Shown here one piece after another: positions 16,993 to 25,246 of a DNA stretch of 64,000 bases. Position numbers and translations under genes: made by a program. This DNA is from CBFHOS01 sp965657645. GTDB taxonomy: Bacteria > Pseudomonadota > Alphaproteobacteria > Puniceispirillales > Puniceispirillaceae. The stretch covers positions 186,001 to 250,000 of the forward strand of contig CBFHOS010000001.1 in NCBI GenBank assembly GCA_965657645.1, given 5' to 3'. A model generated the notes under the pieces. That model did not search any database and was not told the origin of the DNA. It saw nothing but the letters and a program-made list of their open reading frames with translations. The stretch's first letter is position 1; each line of letters begins with the position of its first letter.

Positions 16993-19926
16993 ATGGATGA
17001 AACTGTAGGTATGTCGGTAACCGCTGACGACAAGGAAGAGGCACTGGATTACAGCTTTCTTTCAGGTGCAAACGCTACTTTTATTGCCGAGATGAATGCC
17101 GCTTGGCGCGAAGACCCAAAATCAGTCGATGCAAGCTGGGCAGCTTACTTTGCCGAGCTAGAAGCCGTTGGTGAGGATACAGAACTCGCTGATGGACCGA
17201 GCTGGGGCCGCTCTCCAAGTCGTGTTGTCGGGGCGATAGATCCTGATGCCTCGATTAAGGCTGTTGCCGCGGGCCATGTATCTGGTCGGTCGATGAATGC
17301 GCGTGATATTCGCGCCGCCACACTCGATAGCCTGCGCGCTGTCATGTTAATTCGGGCCTATCGCATCAGAGGTCATCTGATTGCCAACCTTGATCCGCTA
17401 TCGCTTGAAACCAAGCCGCTCCATCCTGAATTGGATCCGGCCACTTATGGCTTTGGTGATGATGATTGGGACCGCCCGATTTTCATCAATTATGTGCTTG
17501 GCATTGAAACAGCGACCCTGCGTGAGATTGTCGATGTTCTGCGCAAGACCTATTGCGGTACGATCGGTGTTGAATTCATGCATGTTCAGGATCCGGCGCA
17601 AAAGGCGTGGATTCAAGAGCGTATCGAGGCCATTGGTAATCAGACCAATTTCACCGAGCGCGGCAAGCATGCGATCTATGAGCGGCTTGTTGATGCCGAA
17701 CAGTTCGAGCGTTATCTGCATAAGAAATATACCGGCACCAAGCGTTTTGGCATGGATGGCGGCGAGGCCGTTGTGCCGGCGATTGAACAAATCCTCAAGC
17801 GCGGTTCGCAATTGGGCCTAGAGGAAGTGGCCTTTGGCTTTGCCCATCGCGGCCGTCTCAACATGTTGCATAACGTCCTTGGCAAGCCATTCAGAGCGAT
17901 TGTTTCTGAATTTCTAGGCAATCCGGCAAACCCAGAGGATGCAGGTGGTTCGGGTGACGTGAAATATCACATGGGTGCCTCGGCCGACCGTCATTTTGAT
18001 GATAAGCCTGTGCATTTGTCACTCGCGCCAAACCCATCGCATTTGGAAATTGTTAACCCGGTGGTGATTGGCCGTGTTCGGGCAAAGCAACAACAGCAGA
18101 ACGATATTGACCGGACCAAAGTGCTGGGCATTCTCCAGCATGGTGATGCCGCATTTGCGGGTCAGGGCGTGGTCGCTGAGACTTTTGCATTTTCGGCGCT
18201 GCGGGGCTATCGCACCGGTGGCACTATCCACATTATCACTAATAACCAGATCGGCTTTACCACATCGCCGCATTATTCGCGCTCGTCGCCCTATCCGACA
18301 GATGTTGCGAAAATGGTTATGGCACCGATTTTCCACGTTAATGGTGACGACCCAGAGGCGGTTGTTCACGCGGCGCGGATTGCGATCGAATTTCGTCAGG
18401 CCTTTGGCACGGACGTTGTTTTGGATGTGTTCTGTTATCGCCGCTTTGGTCATAATGAAGGTGACGAGCCAGCCTTTACCCAGCCATTGATGTATCAGAC
18501 CATTGCCAAGCATCCGACAACGCGCGAGATCTATGCAAAACAGCTTATCGCCGAGGGCGTCCTTACCGAGGAGAGTGCGCAAAAAGTTGTCGATGACCGC
18601 GTGGCTTATCTGGATGAGGAATTTGAGGCTGGCACGAGCTACCGTCCGAATAAGGCGGATTGGCTCGAGGGTAGCTGGTCCGGCATGCAGACATCGGCCG
18701 GTCTTGACACCCGCGGTGATACAGCGGTGTCATTGGATGTGTTGCGCCAGATCGGCAAGAGCATGACAACCCCGCCGCCGCATATGGTACTCAATTCGAA
18801 ATTGACCCGTATTTTGAAAGCGCGCGCTACAAATATTGAGAGTGGTAGCAACATTGACTGGGCGACTGCCGAGCATCTGGCCTTTGGATCATTGTTGCTT
18901 GAGGGTGATCCGGTACGCTTGTCGGGACAGGATTCTTGCCGCGGTACCTTTAGCCAGCGTCATGCCGTTCTGGTTGATCAAAACACCGAAGAGCGTTACG
19001 CGCCATTAAGCCATCTTGATGCTAATCAGGCCGGTTTTGAGGTCATTGATTCACCATTGTCCGAAGCATCGGTCATGGGGTTTGAATATGGCTTCTCACA
19101 GGTTGAGCCAAACGCATTGGTAATGTGGGAAGCGCAATTTGGTGATTTTGCCAATGGTGCACAGGTCGTCATTGACCAGTTCATCTCATCTGGCGAGTCC
19201 AAATGGTTGCGGATGAACGCCTTGGTTCTGTTATTGCCACACGGCTATGAGGGACAGGGCCCAGAACATTCATCGGCCCGCCTAGAACGGTATCTACAGC
19301 TTTGCGCCGAAGATAATATGCAGGTGGTAAATTGCACCACACCAGCAAGTTATTTCCATGTTCTGCGCCGTCAATTGCGCCGCGATTTCCGCAAGCCGCT
19401 TGTTGTGATGACACCAAAATCACTGCTACGTCACAAGGCATGTGTGTCTGATTTGGCCGATATGGGCCCGGGAACTTCATTCCACCGTGTGCTTGACGAG
19501 CAAGGCACAAAGGTCAATCACGGCAAGGCAAAGCGCGTCATCATGTGTAGCGGCAAGGTCTATTTTGATCTGGCCGCGGCAAGAGACGAAGCCAAAGCAT
19601 GGGATATCGAAATCCTGCGCCTTGAACAGATTTACCCGTTCCCAGCCAAAGCCATGCAAGCCTATATCGCGGCAACACCAAAGGCCGAATTTATCTGGTG
19701 TCAGGAAGAGCCGCGCAACATGGGTAGCTGGAGCTTTGTCCGTGAATATATCGAAGAAATCATGGAAGATGTGGGCACAAAGCAAACCAAGCTGAAATAT
19801 GCAGGCCGCGCTAGTGCGGCGTCTCCAGCAACAGGCAACCTTGGTCGCCATAATGACGAACAGGCGGCGTTGATTGCGGCGGCGCTTGGTTTTAACGATG
19901 CCGCAGAAAAATCTGCAGCCAAATAG
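16993..19926 (+). CDS. sucA: 2-oxoglutarate dehydrogenase E1 component
   Basis: Thiamine-diphosphate-dependent decarboxylase of the 2-oxoglutarate dehydrogenase complex. Recognised by the N-terminal SFLSGANATFIAEMNAAW segment, GFAHRGRLNMLHNVLGKP, HLSLAPNPSHLEIVNPVV, the ThDP region CYRRFGHNEGDEPAFTQP, and the C-terminal EEPRNMGSWSF. The start is uncertain: TTG 16972, ATG 16993 and ATG 17011 are all in frame; 16993 (977 residues) is the compromise. It follows sucD by 91 bases and precedes sucB. Confidence 0.96.
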   Translation: MDETVGMSVTADDKEEALDYSFLSGANATFIAEMNAAWREDPKSVDASWAAYFAELEAVGEDTELADGPSWGRSPSRVVGAIDPDASIKAVAAGHVSGRSMNARDIRAATLDSLRAVMLIRAYRIRGHLIANLDPLSLETKPLHPELDPATYGFGDDDWDRPIFINYVLGIETATLREIVDVLRKTYCGTIGVEFMHVQDPAQKAWIQERIEAIGNQTNFTERGKHAIYERLVDAEQFERYLHKKYTGTKRFGMDGGEAVVPAIEQILKRGSQLGLEEVAFGFAHRGRLNMLHNVLGKPFRAIVSEFLGNPANPEDAGGSGDVKYHMGASADRHFDDKPVHLSLAPNPSHLEIVNPVVIGRVRAKQQQQNDIDRTKVLGILQHGDAAFAGQGVVAETFAFSALRGYRTGGTIHIITNNQIGFTTSPHYSRSSPYPTDVAKMVMAPIFHVNGDDPEAVVHAARIAIEFRQAFGTDVVLDVFCYRRFGHNEGDEPAFTQPLMYQTIAKHPTTREIYAKQLIAEGVLTEESAQKVVDDRVAYLDEEFEAGTSYRPNKADWLEGSWSGMQTSAGLDTRGDTAVSLDVLRQIGKSMTTPPPHMVLNSKLTRILKARATNIESGSNIDWATAEHLAFGSLLLEGDPVRLSGQDSCRGTFSQRHAVLVDQNTEERYAPLSHLDANQAGFEVIDSPLSEASVMGFEYGFSQVEPNALVMWEAQFGDFANGAQVVIDQFISSGESKWLRMNALVLLLPHGYEGQGPEHSSARLERYLQLCAEDNMQVVNCTTPASYFHVLRRQLRRDFRKPLVVMTPKSLLRHKACVSDLADMGPGTSFHRVLDEQGTKVNHGKAKRVIMCSGKVYFDLAAARDEAKAWDIEILRLEQIYPFPAKAMQAYIAATPKAEFIWCQEEPRNMGSWSFVREYIEEIMEDVGTKQTKLKYAGRASAASPATGNLGRHNDEQAALIAAALGFNDAAEKSAAK

Positions 19927-19997
19927 AGAGTGATTGCTCAAAGGCCAATTTACGCTTTTGACGATGTTAGGTAGGCGCCAGAGGAGGGTGCTAAAAA

Positions 19998-21248
19998 ATG
20001 GCTATCGATATTGTTGTTCCAACTTTGGGCGAATCTGTCAGTGACGCAACGGTTGCGCGCTGGATTAAAAAAGCTGGTGAGGCTGTCGCTATTGACGAGC
20101 CAGTTGTTGAGCTGGAAACCGATAAGGTAACGCTTGAAGTGCCGTCACCTGTTGCCGGCGTTGTTGCCGATATCGTTGCGGATGAGGGTGCCGTGGTCGA
20201 GGTTGGCGCATTGTTGGGCCGCGTAAATGAGGGCGGTGTTGCCGCTCCTGCCGTGGCCACGGAAACCGCACCGGCTGAAACGCCTGCTCCTAAAGCTGCA
20301 CCTACTCCGGCACCAGCTCCGGCACCGGTTGCGGCGTCTGGATCTGATCATCCGCTATCACCGGCGGTACGCCGCTTGGTTGAAGAAAATAATCTGAACC
20401 CGGCGACTATTACCGGCACTGGTGTTGATGGTCGTTTGACCAAGGCCGATGTTCTGGCGGCAATGAAGGGTGGCACGGCCAAATCTTCTGCCCAATCTTC
20501 TGCGCCTGTTAGCGCACCGCCGCGCACACCGTCACGCGACATTGATGCCGCCCGTGAAGAGCGTGTCCGTATGTCAAAGCTACGCCAGATTATCGCTGGC
20601 CGCCTAAAGACCGCCCAGAACACCGCCGCGATGTTAACCACTTTTAACGAGGTGGATATGTCGGCGCTGATGGAAATGCGGGCTGAATTCAAAAAGGAAT
20701 TTGAGGCCACGCATGAGGTGCGTCTTGGCTTTATGGGTGTGTTCGTACAGGCCGCGATTGCGGCTCTGCGTGAGTTTCCTGCTGTTAATGCGGAAATTGA
20801 TGGCAATGAGATCATCTATAAAAACTATTATAATATCGGCGTTGCCGTTGGCACTCCGCAAGGCCTCGTGGTTCCTGTGGTCAAGGATGCTGGCGAAATG
20901 TCATTGGTTGATATCGAGCGCACAATTAGCGATTTTGGTCTGCGTGCCCGTGATGGTAAAATCACCCCTGACGAAATGGCAGGCGGTAGCTTTACGATCT
21001 CGAATGGCGGGGTGTATGGCTCGATGATGTCGACACCTATTTTGAACCCACCGCAAAGCGGCATTCTTGGCATGCATAATATCCAAAAGCGCGCTGTTGT
21101 GGTTGATGATGAAATCGTTATTCGGCCGATGATGTATTTGGCCCTATCTTATGATCACCGTATTGTTGATGGCCGTGAGGCGGTTTCCTTCCTCGCCAGA
21201 ATCAAGGCCATGATCGAGGATCCACGGCGTCTGATGATGGGCGTCTAG
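19998..21248 (+). CDS. sucB: Dihydrolipoamide succinyltransferase E2
   Basis: Core of the 2-oxoglutarate dehydrogenase complex, transferring succinyl to CoA. One lipoyl domain with Lys43 in ETDKVTLEVPSP, an Ala/Pro linker (about 80-112), a peripheral subunit-binding domain (LSPAVRRLVEENNL...GRLTKADVLAAM) and the catalytic domain ending in LSYDHRIVDGREAV. It has 416 residues. A strong GAGGAGGG ribosome-binding site precedes the ATG. Confidence 0.97.
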   Translation: MAIDIVVPTLGESVSDATVARWIKKAGEAVAIDEPVVELETDKVTLEVPSPVAGVVADIVADEGAVVEVGALLGRVNEGGVAAPAVATETAPAETPAPKAAPTPAPAPAPVAASGSDHPLSPAVRRLVEENNLNPATITGTGVDGRLTKADVLAAMKGGTAKSSAQSSAPVSAPPRTPSRDIDAAREERVRMSKLRQIIAGRLKTAQNTAAMLTTFNEVDMSALMEMRAEFKKEFEATHEVRLGFMGVFVQAAIAALREFPAVNAEIDGNEIIYKNYYNIGVAVGTPQGLVVPVVKDAGEMSLVDIERTISDFGLRARDGKITPDEMAGGSFTISNGGVYGSMMSTPILNPPQSGILGMHNIQKRAVVVDDEIVIRPMMYLALSYDHRIVDGREAVSFLARIKAMIEDPRRLMMGV

Positions 21249-21298
21249 GCATTAGTGCTGGTCTATAGCGCTGTTGCGTTAACATGAAAGAGACTCTT

Positions 21299-22708
21299 AT
21301 GAGCGATACAAAATTCGATCTCATTGTTATTGGTGCTGGCCCCGGCGGTTATGTGGCGGCGATTCGTGCGGCCCAGCTGGGCATGAATGTTGCGTGTATT
21401 GACCGGCGCGAGACGCTTGGCGGAACCTGTCTTAATGTCGGTTGTATTCCGTCCAAGGCATTGTTGAATGCATCTGAACATTTTGCCGCGGCGAATGATG
21501 GTGGTCTAGCCAAGCTTGGTGTTGTGACTAGCGGTGTAAAGCTAGACCTCGATCAAATGATGGCGAGCAAGAACGATATTGTATCTGGTCTGACGACTGG
21601 CATCGGCTTTCTCTTCAAAAAGAATAAAGTCACTCATCTACAAGGCTCTGCCCGTATTGATGGATCTGGTGCGGTAACAATCACCGATGGTCCGGCCAAA
21701 GGTAGCTATAGCTGTGCGCAAATTCTGATCGCAACTGGCAGCCATGCTTCCAGCCTTCCTGGAATCGAGATTGACGAAAAACGGATCGTTAGCTCAACCG
21801 GCGCGCTGGAATTGCCAAAGGTTCCCAAAAAGCTGGTTGTGATTGGCGCTGGTTATATCGGACTAGAGCTGGGTACGGTTTGGGCGCGTCTTGGTGCATC
21901 GGTTGAAGTGATCGAATATGCGCCGCGCATTTTGCCCGGCATGGATGCTGAAATCGCAAAGAAATTCATGGCGATTGCGAAAAAGCAGGGCCTCGATTTC
22001 CGGCTTGGTGCGGCGGTTAAATCAGCCAAAGCGAGCAAGTCTGGGGTCACTTTGACCATCGAGCCGGCGGCAGGTGGGGATAGCGAAACGATCAAGGCTG
22101 ATGTTGCATTGGTTGCGGTTGGCCGCCATCCGGCAACTGACGGTCTTGGTTTAGAGGCGGCTGGCATTGCCGTCAACGAGCGTGGCCGGATTAAAGTCGA
22201 TGCCCGTTTTGAAACGTCGCTGGAAGATGTGTTTGCCATTGGCGATGTGATTGAAGGCCCGATGCTAGCGCATAAGGCCGAGGAAGATGGCGTTGCCGCG
22301 GTTGAAATGATGGCCGGACTTGCCGGTCATGTTGATTATGATCACGTGCCGGGGATTGTTTACACCGCGCCGGAAATTGCCACCCTTGGCAAATCTGAAG
22401 AGGCCCTCAAGGACGCTGGCACCGATTATAAAAAAGGCGTGTTCCCGTTTTCTGCCAATAGCCGTGCCCGTGCGATGGGCCATGATCAGGGCTTTGTGAA
22501 AATTCTGGCATGTGCCGAAACGGACAAGGTTCTTGGCGTGCATATCATTGGGCATGAAGCTGGCACAGTTATTCATGAATGCGCCACGGCTATGGCTTTT
22601 GGTGCGTCATCTGAAGATATCGCCCGCACCTGTCACGGTCATCCGACCTTGAATGAAGCTGTTAAAGAGGCGGCTCTGGCTGTCGATGGACGCGCCATTC
22701 ATATGTAG
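21299..22708 (+). CDS. lpd: Dihydrolipoamide dehydrogenase E3
   Basis: Flavoprotein that reoxidises lipoyl groups with NAD+. FAD fold LIVIGAGPGGYVAAIRAAQLG, redox cysteines in GGTCLNVGCIPSKALL, second nucleotide fold VIGAGYIGLELGTVWARLG, and the His-Glu pair in CHGHPTLNEAVKEAAL. ATG 21299 behind GAAAGAGA gives 469 residues; an ATG five codons upstream is also in frame. It is the last gene of the sucABCD-lpd run; xerC converges 16 bases beyond it. Confidence 0.97.
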   Translation: MSDTKFDLIVIGAGPGGYVAAIRAAQLGMNVACIDRRETLGGTCLNVGCIPSKALLNASEHFAAANDGGLAKLGVVTSGVKLDLDQMMASKNDIVSGLTTGIGFLFKKNKVTHLQGSARIDGSGAVTITDGPAKGSYSCAQILIATGSHASSLPGIEIDEKRIVSSTGALELPKVPKKLVVIGAGYIGLELGTVWARLGASVEVIEYAPRILPGMDAEIAKKFMAIAKKQGLDFRLGAAVKSAKASKSGVTLTIEPAAGGDSETIKADVALVAVGRHPATDGLGLEAAGIAVNERGRIKVDARFETSLEDVFAIGDVIEGPMLAHKAEEDGVAAVEMMAGLAGHVDYDHVPGIVYTAPEIATLGKSEEALKDAGTDYKKGVFPFSANSRARAMGHDQGFVKILACAETDKVLGVHIIGHEAGTVIHECATAMAFGASSEDIARTCHGHPTLNEAVKEAALAVDGRAIHM

Positions 22709-22724
22709 CCTAATTGAAGGCGGA

Positions 22725-23630
22725 CTATTTGGCGCGCGGGTGGGTTTCTTTATGCACCCGCACCAGATGCGCCTCGTCCACTTTGGTATAGCGCTGGGTC
22801 GTTGATAGGCTGGCATGGCCCAGCAATTCTTGGATCGCCCGCAAATCTCCACCATTGCCCAATAGATGGGTGGCGAATGCATGCCGCAATGCATGCGGGG
22901 TGACATGGCTCGGTAGGTCAAGCTGGGTACGCAAACCCTCTACCAAACGCTGGGCCGCACGGGCACCAAACGGACCGCCGCGACTGCTCACAAAAACCGG
23001 TGATTCTGGACCATTATCAAACGGGCATTGCCCCAGATAATCATCAATCGCCTCGGCAATAGCTGGCAATACCGGAACCTCGCGCATCTTGCCGCCCTTG
23101 CCAATTATCGATAGCCATTCACCAATCGGTGTGTCGGCACGGCGCAGGGATAGCGCCTCTGAAATGCGCAATCCAGTGCCATAGAGCAACATCAGCAAGG
23201 CAAAATCCCGTTGCTTTGCCCAATCCGTGCCGCGCCGCTCAAAGATGGCGGCCAATAACGCTTTGGCGTCGGCTGATGATACGGCTTTGGGCACGGCTGG
23301 CTTTGGCCGCGGCGAGCGTAGCCAGCTCATATCGGCGACTTCAACAAGGCCGGTTCGCCCGCAATAGCGAAGATAGCTGCGTAATGACGACACCCGCCTT
23401 GCAATTGTCGAGCGGGCTAAATTGCGCTGGGCCATGCTGGCTAGCCAGCCCCGAAATAATGGTCTTGTAAGTGGGCCCGATGCGTTTTGGCTGCCCGATG
23501 GGTTTTGGCTGGCCGCGAAGGCCGAAAAATCATCAAGGTCATTTTCGTAGGCGGCAAGGGTGTTGTCGCCATAGCGTTTCTCGTTGCGAAGCCATGCAAG
23601 CCATGCTTGGCGGTGCGACGACTGGATCAT
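22725..23630 (-). CDS. xerC: Tyrosine recombinase XerC
   Basis: Site-specific recombinase resolving chromosome dimers at dif with XerD. The catalytic set is complete: Arg in YGTGLRISEALSL, Lys in GKGGKMREVPV, His/Arg in HALRHAFATHLL, His in LLGHASLSTTQRY and the Tyr nucleophile in the same segment. It has 301 residues. The N-terminal SAM-like region holds a duplicated SQN(P/A)SG peptide encoded by an 18-bp tandem repeat. It lies nine bases after the DUF484 stop and converges with lpd. This is the chromosomal housekeeping enzyme, not a mobile-element integrase. Confidence 0.93.
   Translation of the reverse strand: MIQSSHRQAWLAWLRNEKRYGDNTLAAYENDLDDFSAFAASQNPSGSQNASGPLTRPLFRGWLASMAQRNLARSTIARRVSSLRSYLRYCGRTGLVEVADMSWLRSPRPKPAVPKAVSSADAKALLAAIFERRGTDWAKQRDFALLMLLYGTGLRISEALSLRRADTPIGEWLSIIGKGGKMREVPVLPAIAEAIDDYLGQCPFDNGPESPVFVSSRGGPFGARAAQRLVEGLRTQLDLPSHVTPHALRHAFATHLLGNGGDLRAIQELLGHASLSTTQRYTKVDEAHLVRVHKETHPRAK
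23475..23510 (-). repeat. 18-bp tandem duplication in xerC
   Basis: Two adjacent 18-bp copies (23475-23492 and 23493-23510) differ at one base and encode SQNPSG and SQNASG in XerC. The duplication keeps the frame. Confidence 0.8.
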
Positions 23631-23639
23631 CGCTGGCCC

Positions 23640-24386
23640 CTATGCATCATTATCACCCGGATCATCACCCGGATTATCACCCGGATCATCATCCACATCG
23701 TCATCATCACGGACACCGCGCGTGGCAATTTCAACGCGGGCGGCAAGGGTGACGCCGACCATTTCAGCCAACAGGATCAATAGATCGCCGCCAAGATCAG
23801 GTGTAAAGCTCGTCTTATCCTTGCCCGCCAATAGCAATAAACAATTAGACACAGGTGACAATAGCCGGTCCGGTAATCGGATCATGGCAATTGATGGCGC
23901 CGGCGCCTGCAACAAGGATAGCGCGGCCTCATTCGGTGGGCCTAAAATCATTGCTTTGCCATTAAGCGCGGCATTGATGCTGGCCTCGTCGGTTTTGGTA
24001 AAGCCGTCATTATCCAGCATGCCATGCGGTTGATAGGTCACCAGATGACATTCTTTAACATCGAAAATAGCCGGAAAATCTTGTTCGACCACCTCACATA
24101 GGCTGGTGATGTCGGCGCTCGCCAGCAAGGCCAGTGTCGCAAGATGGAGTCGCCGCCAGCTCGCCATATTTTCTGCGGCCACATGCAAAATCGAGCGATT
24201 GGTGGCGCTCATCTCCTGCGCCTCTTTGCGCGCCCGCCGCGCGATGGCGGGGGTGAGATCAATAATATTCCCAAACGGCGCCGTCATTGAAACAAAGCCA
24301 TTCTCAGCCAGAAATTCAGGATGGGCATTCAGATATGCCAGCACCGCTTTGGCGCTGGGCTCATCTCCCTCTGATTCTTTGCTCAT
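23640..24386 (-). CDS. DUF484 family protein
   Basis: Family of unknown function found beside xerC in many Proteobacteria, with a GAF-like fold. Visible: VLAYLNAHPEFLAENGF near the N-terminus, then a coiled region (about residues 40-75), and the GAF-like part to about 225. The last 25 residues are an Asp/Pro/Gly tail (DDPGDNPGDDPGD) made from 12-bp repeats. ATG 24386 (MSKESEGDEPS) is chosen because the longer frame to 24482 would overlap the upstream aldolase gene. It is translated just ahead of xerC. Confidence 0.85.
   Translation of the reverse strand: MSKESEGDEPSAKAVLAYLNAHPEFLAENGFVSMTAPFGNIIDLTPAIARRARKEAQEMSATNRSILHVAAENMASWRRLHLATLALLASADITSLCEVVEQDFPAIFDVKECHLVTYQPHGMLDNDGFTKTDEASINAALNGKAMILGPPNEAALSLLQAPAPSIAMIRLPDRLLSPVSNCLLLLAGKDKTSFTPDLGGDLLILLAEMVGVTLAARVEIATRGVRDDDDVDDDPGDNPGDDPGDNDA
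23652..23699 (-). repeat. 12-bp tandem repeats at the 3' end of the DUF484 gene
   Basis: Three near-identical 12-bp units ATCACCCGGATY (23652-23663, 23664-23675, 23676-23687) plus a degenerate fourth encode repeated DDPG in the C-terminal tail. There are no spacers, so it is not a CRISPR array. Confidence 0.8.
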
Positions 24387-24451
24387 GGCTTTGTTCCAGT
24401 GGTTGTTGTTGTGGTTGTTTTCGGGGCTATTTTTGGGGTTCGTGCCACTCC

Positions 24452-25105
24452 CTACAGGATCGACTGGCCGGTCTTTTTCCAATCAGCCAGAAACGCATCA
24501 AGGCCTTTGTCTGTCAGCGGATGTTTGTATAGGGCACCAAGAATTTTTGGCGGCAATGTCACGACGTCTGCGCCCATTAGCGCGGCGTCAACAACATGCT
24601 GGCTGCTGCGAACAGAGGCCACCAGAACTTCGGTGTCATAGCCGAAATTATTATAGATGGTGCAGATCTCTTCGATCAAACCCATGCCGTCCTGTCCCAA
24701 ATCATCCAATCGTCCGACAAAGGGTGAAATGAATGTAGCACCGCATTTCGCCGCGAGCAGGGCTTGGCCCGGGGTAAAGCACAAGGTCACATTGACGTTT
24801 GTTCCAGCGTCGCTAAGGGCGCGGCATGTGCGCAATCCATCTTCGGTCAACGGCACTTTAACCGTTACATTCTTTGCCAGTGCGGCGAGCTTTTTGCCCT
24901 CTGCCATCATCGTATCAAAATCGGTCGCTGTGACTTCGGCGCTAACCGGCCCTTCAACAAGCTCACAAATTTCGCTAATGGCATCCAGAATATTCCGGCC
25001 AGATGCGGCGATAAGGGATGGGTTCGTGGTAATACCATCAACAAGACCGGTTGATGTGTATGCTTTGATTTCGTCGATATTGGCACTGTCGAGAAAAATT
25101 TTCAT
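24452..25105 (-). CDS. Transaldolase / fructose-6-phosphate aldolase-like protein
   Basis: Small-type transaldolase (TalC/Fsa family) of the non-oxidative pentose phosphate pathway. It has 217 residues, MKIFLDSANIDEIKAY at the N-terminus, GITTNPSLIAASGR, and the Schiff-base Lys83 in NVTVKVPLTEDGL. Fsa and short transaldolases cannot be separated by eye. It is transcribed away from priA and ahead of the DUF484 and xerC genes. Confidence 0.93.
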   Translation of the reverse strand: MKIFLDSANIDEIKAYTSTGLVDGITTNPSLIAASGRNILDAISEICELVEGPVSAEVTATDFDTMMAEGKKLAALAKNVTVKVPLTEDGLRTCRALSDAGTNVNVTLCFTPGQALLAAKCGATFISPFVGRLDDLGQDGMGLIEEICTIYNNFGYDTEVLVASVRSSQHVVDAALMGADVVTLPPKILGALYKHPLTDKGLDAFLADWKKTGQSIL

Positions 25106-25246
25106 GTCTGCTGGCTCTCACTTCCGCAATAATGATGTTTGTGCTTTTATCGCACGGTTGCACTTTATCGCAAGAGCGATAGCAAATCCACCGGCATAGG
25201 ACAGCCCGACCGGGCTTTGTCATATAGAGGATATCCGAAGATTGTA

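Noticed and set aside
22725..23630. Integrase of a mobile element
   Set aside because: It matches housekeeping XerC in length, motifs and conserved context (DUF484, lpd); no att sites or cargo genes nearby.
23652..23699. Possible CRISPR-like array
   Set aside because: Units are 12 bp, directly adjacent with no spacers, and in frame with a protein tail.
23471..23783. Plus-strand frames rich in His (HHYHPDHHPDYHPDHH-like)
   Set aside because: They are antisense shadows of the 12-bp repeats in the DUF484 gene tail and of xerC; no ribosome-binding site or family similarity.
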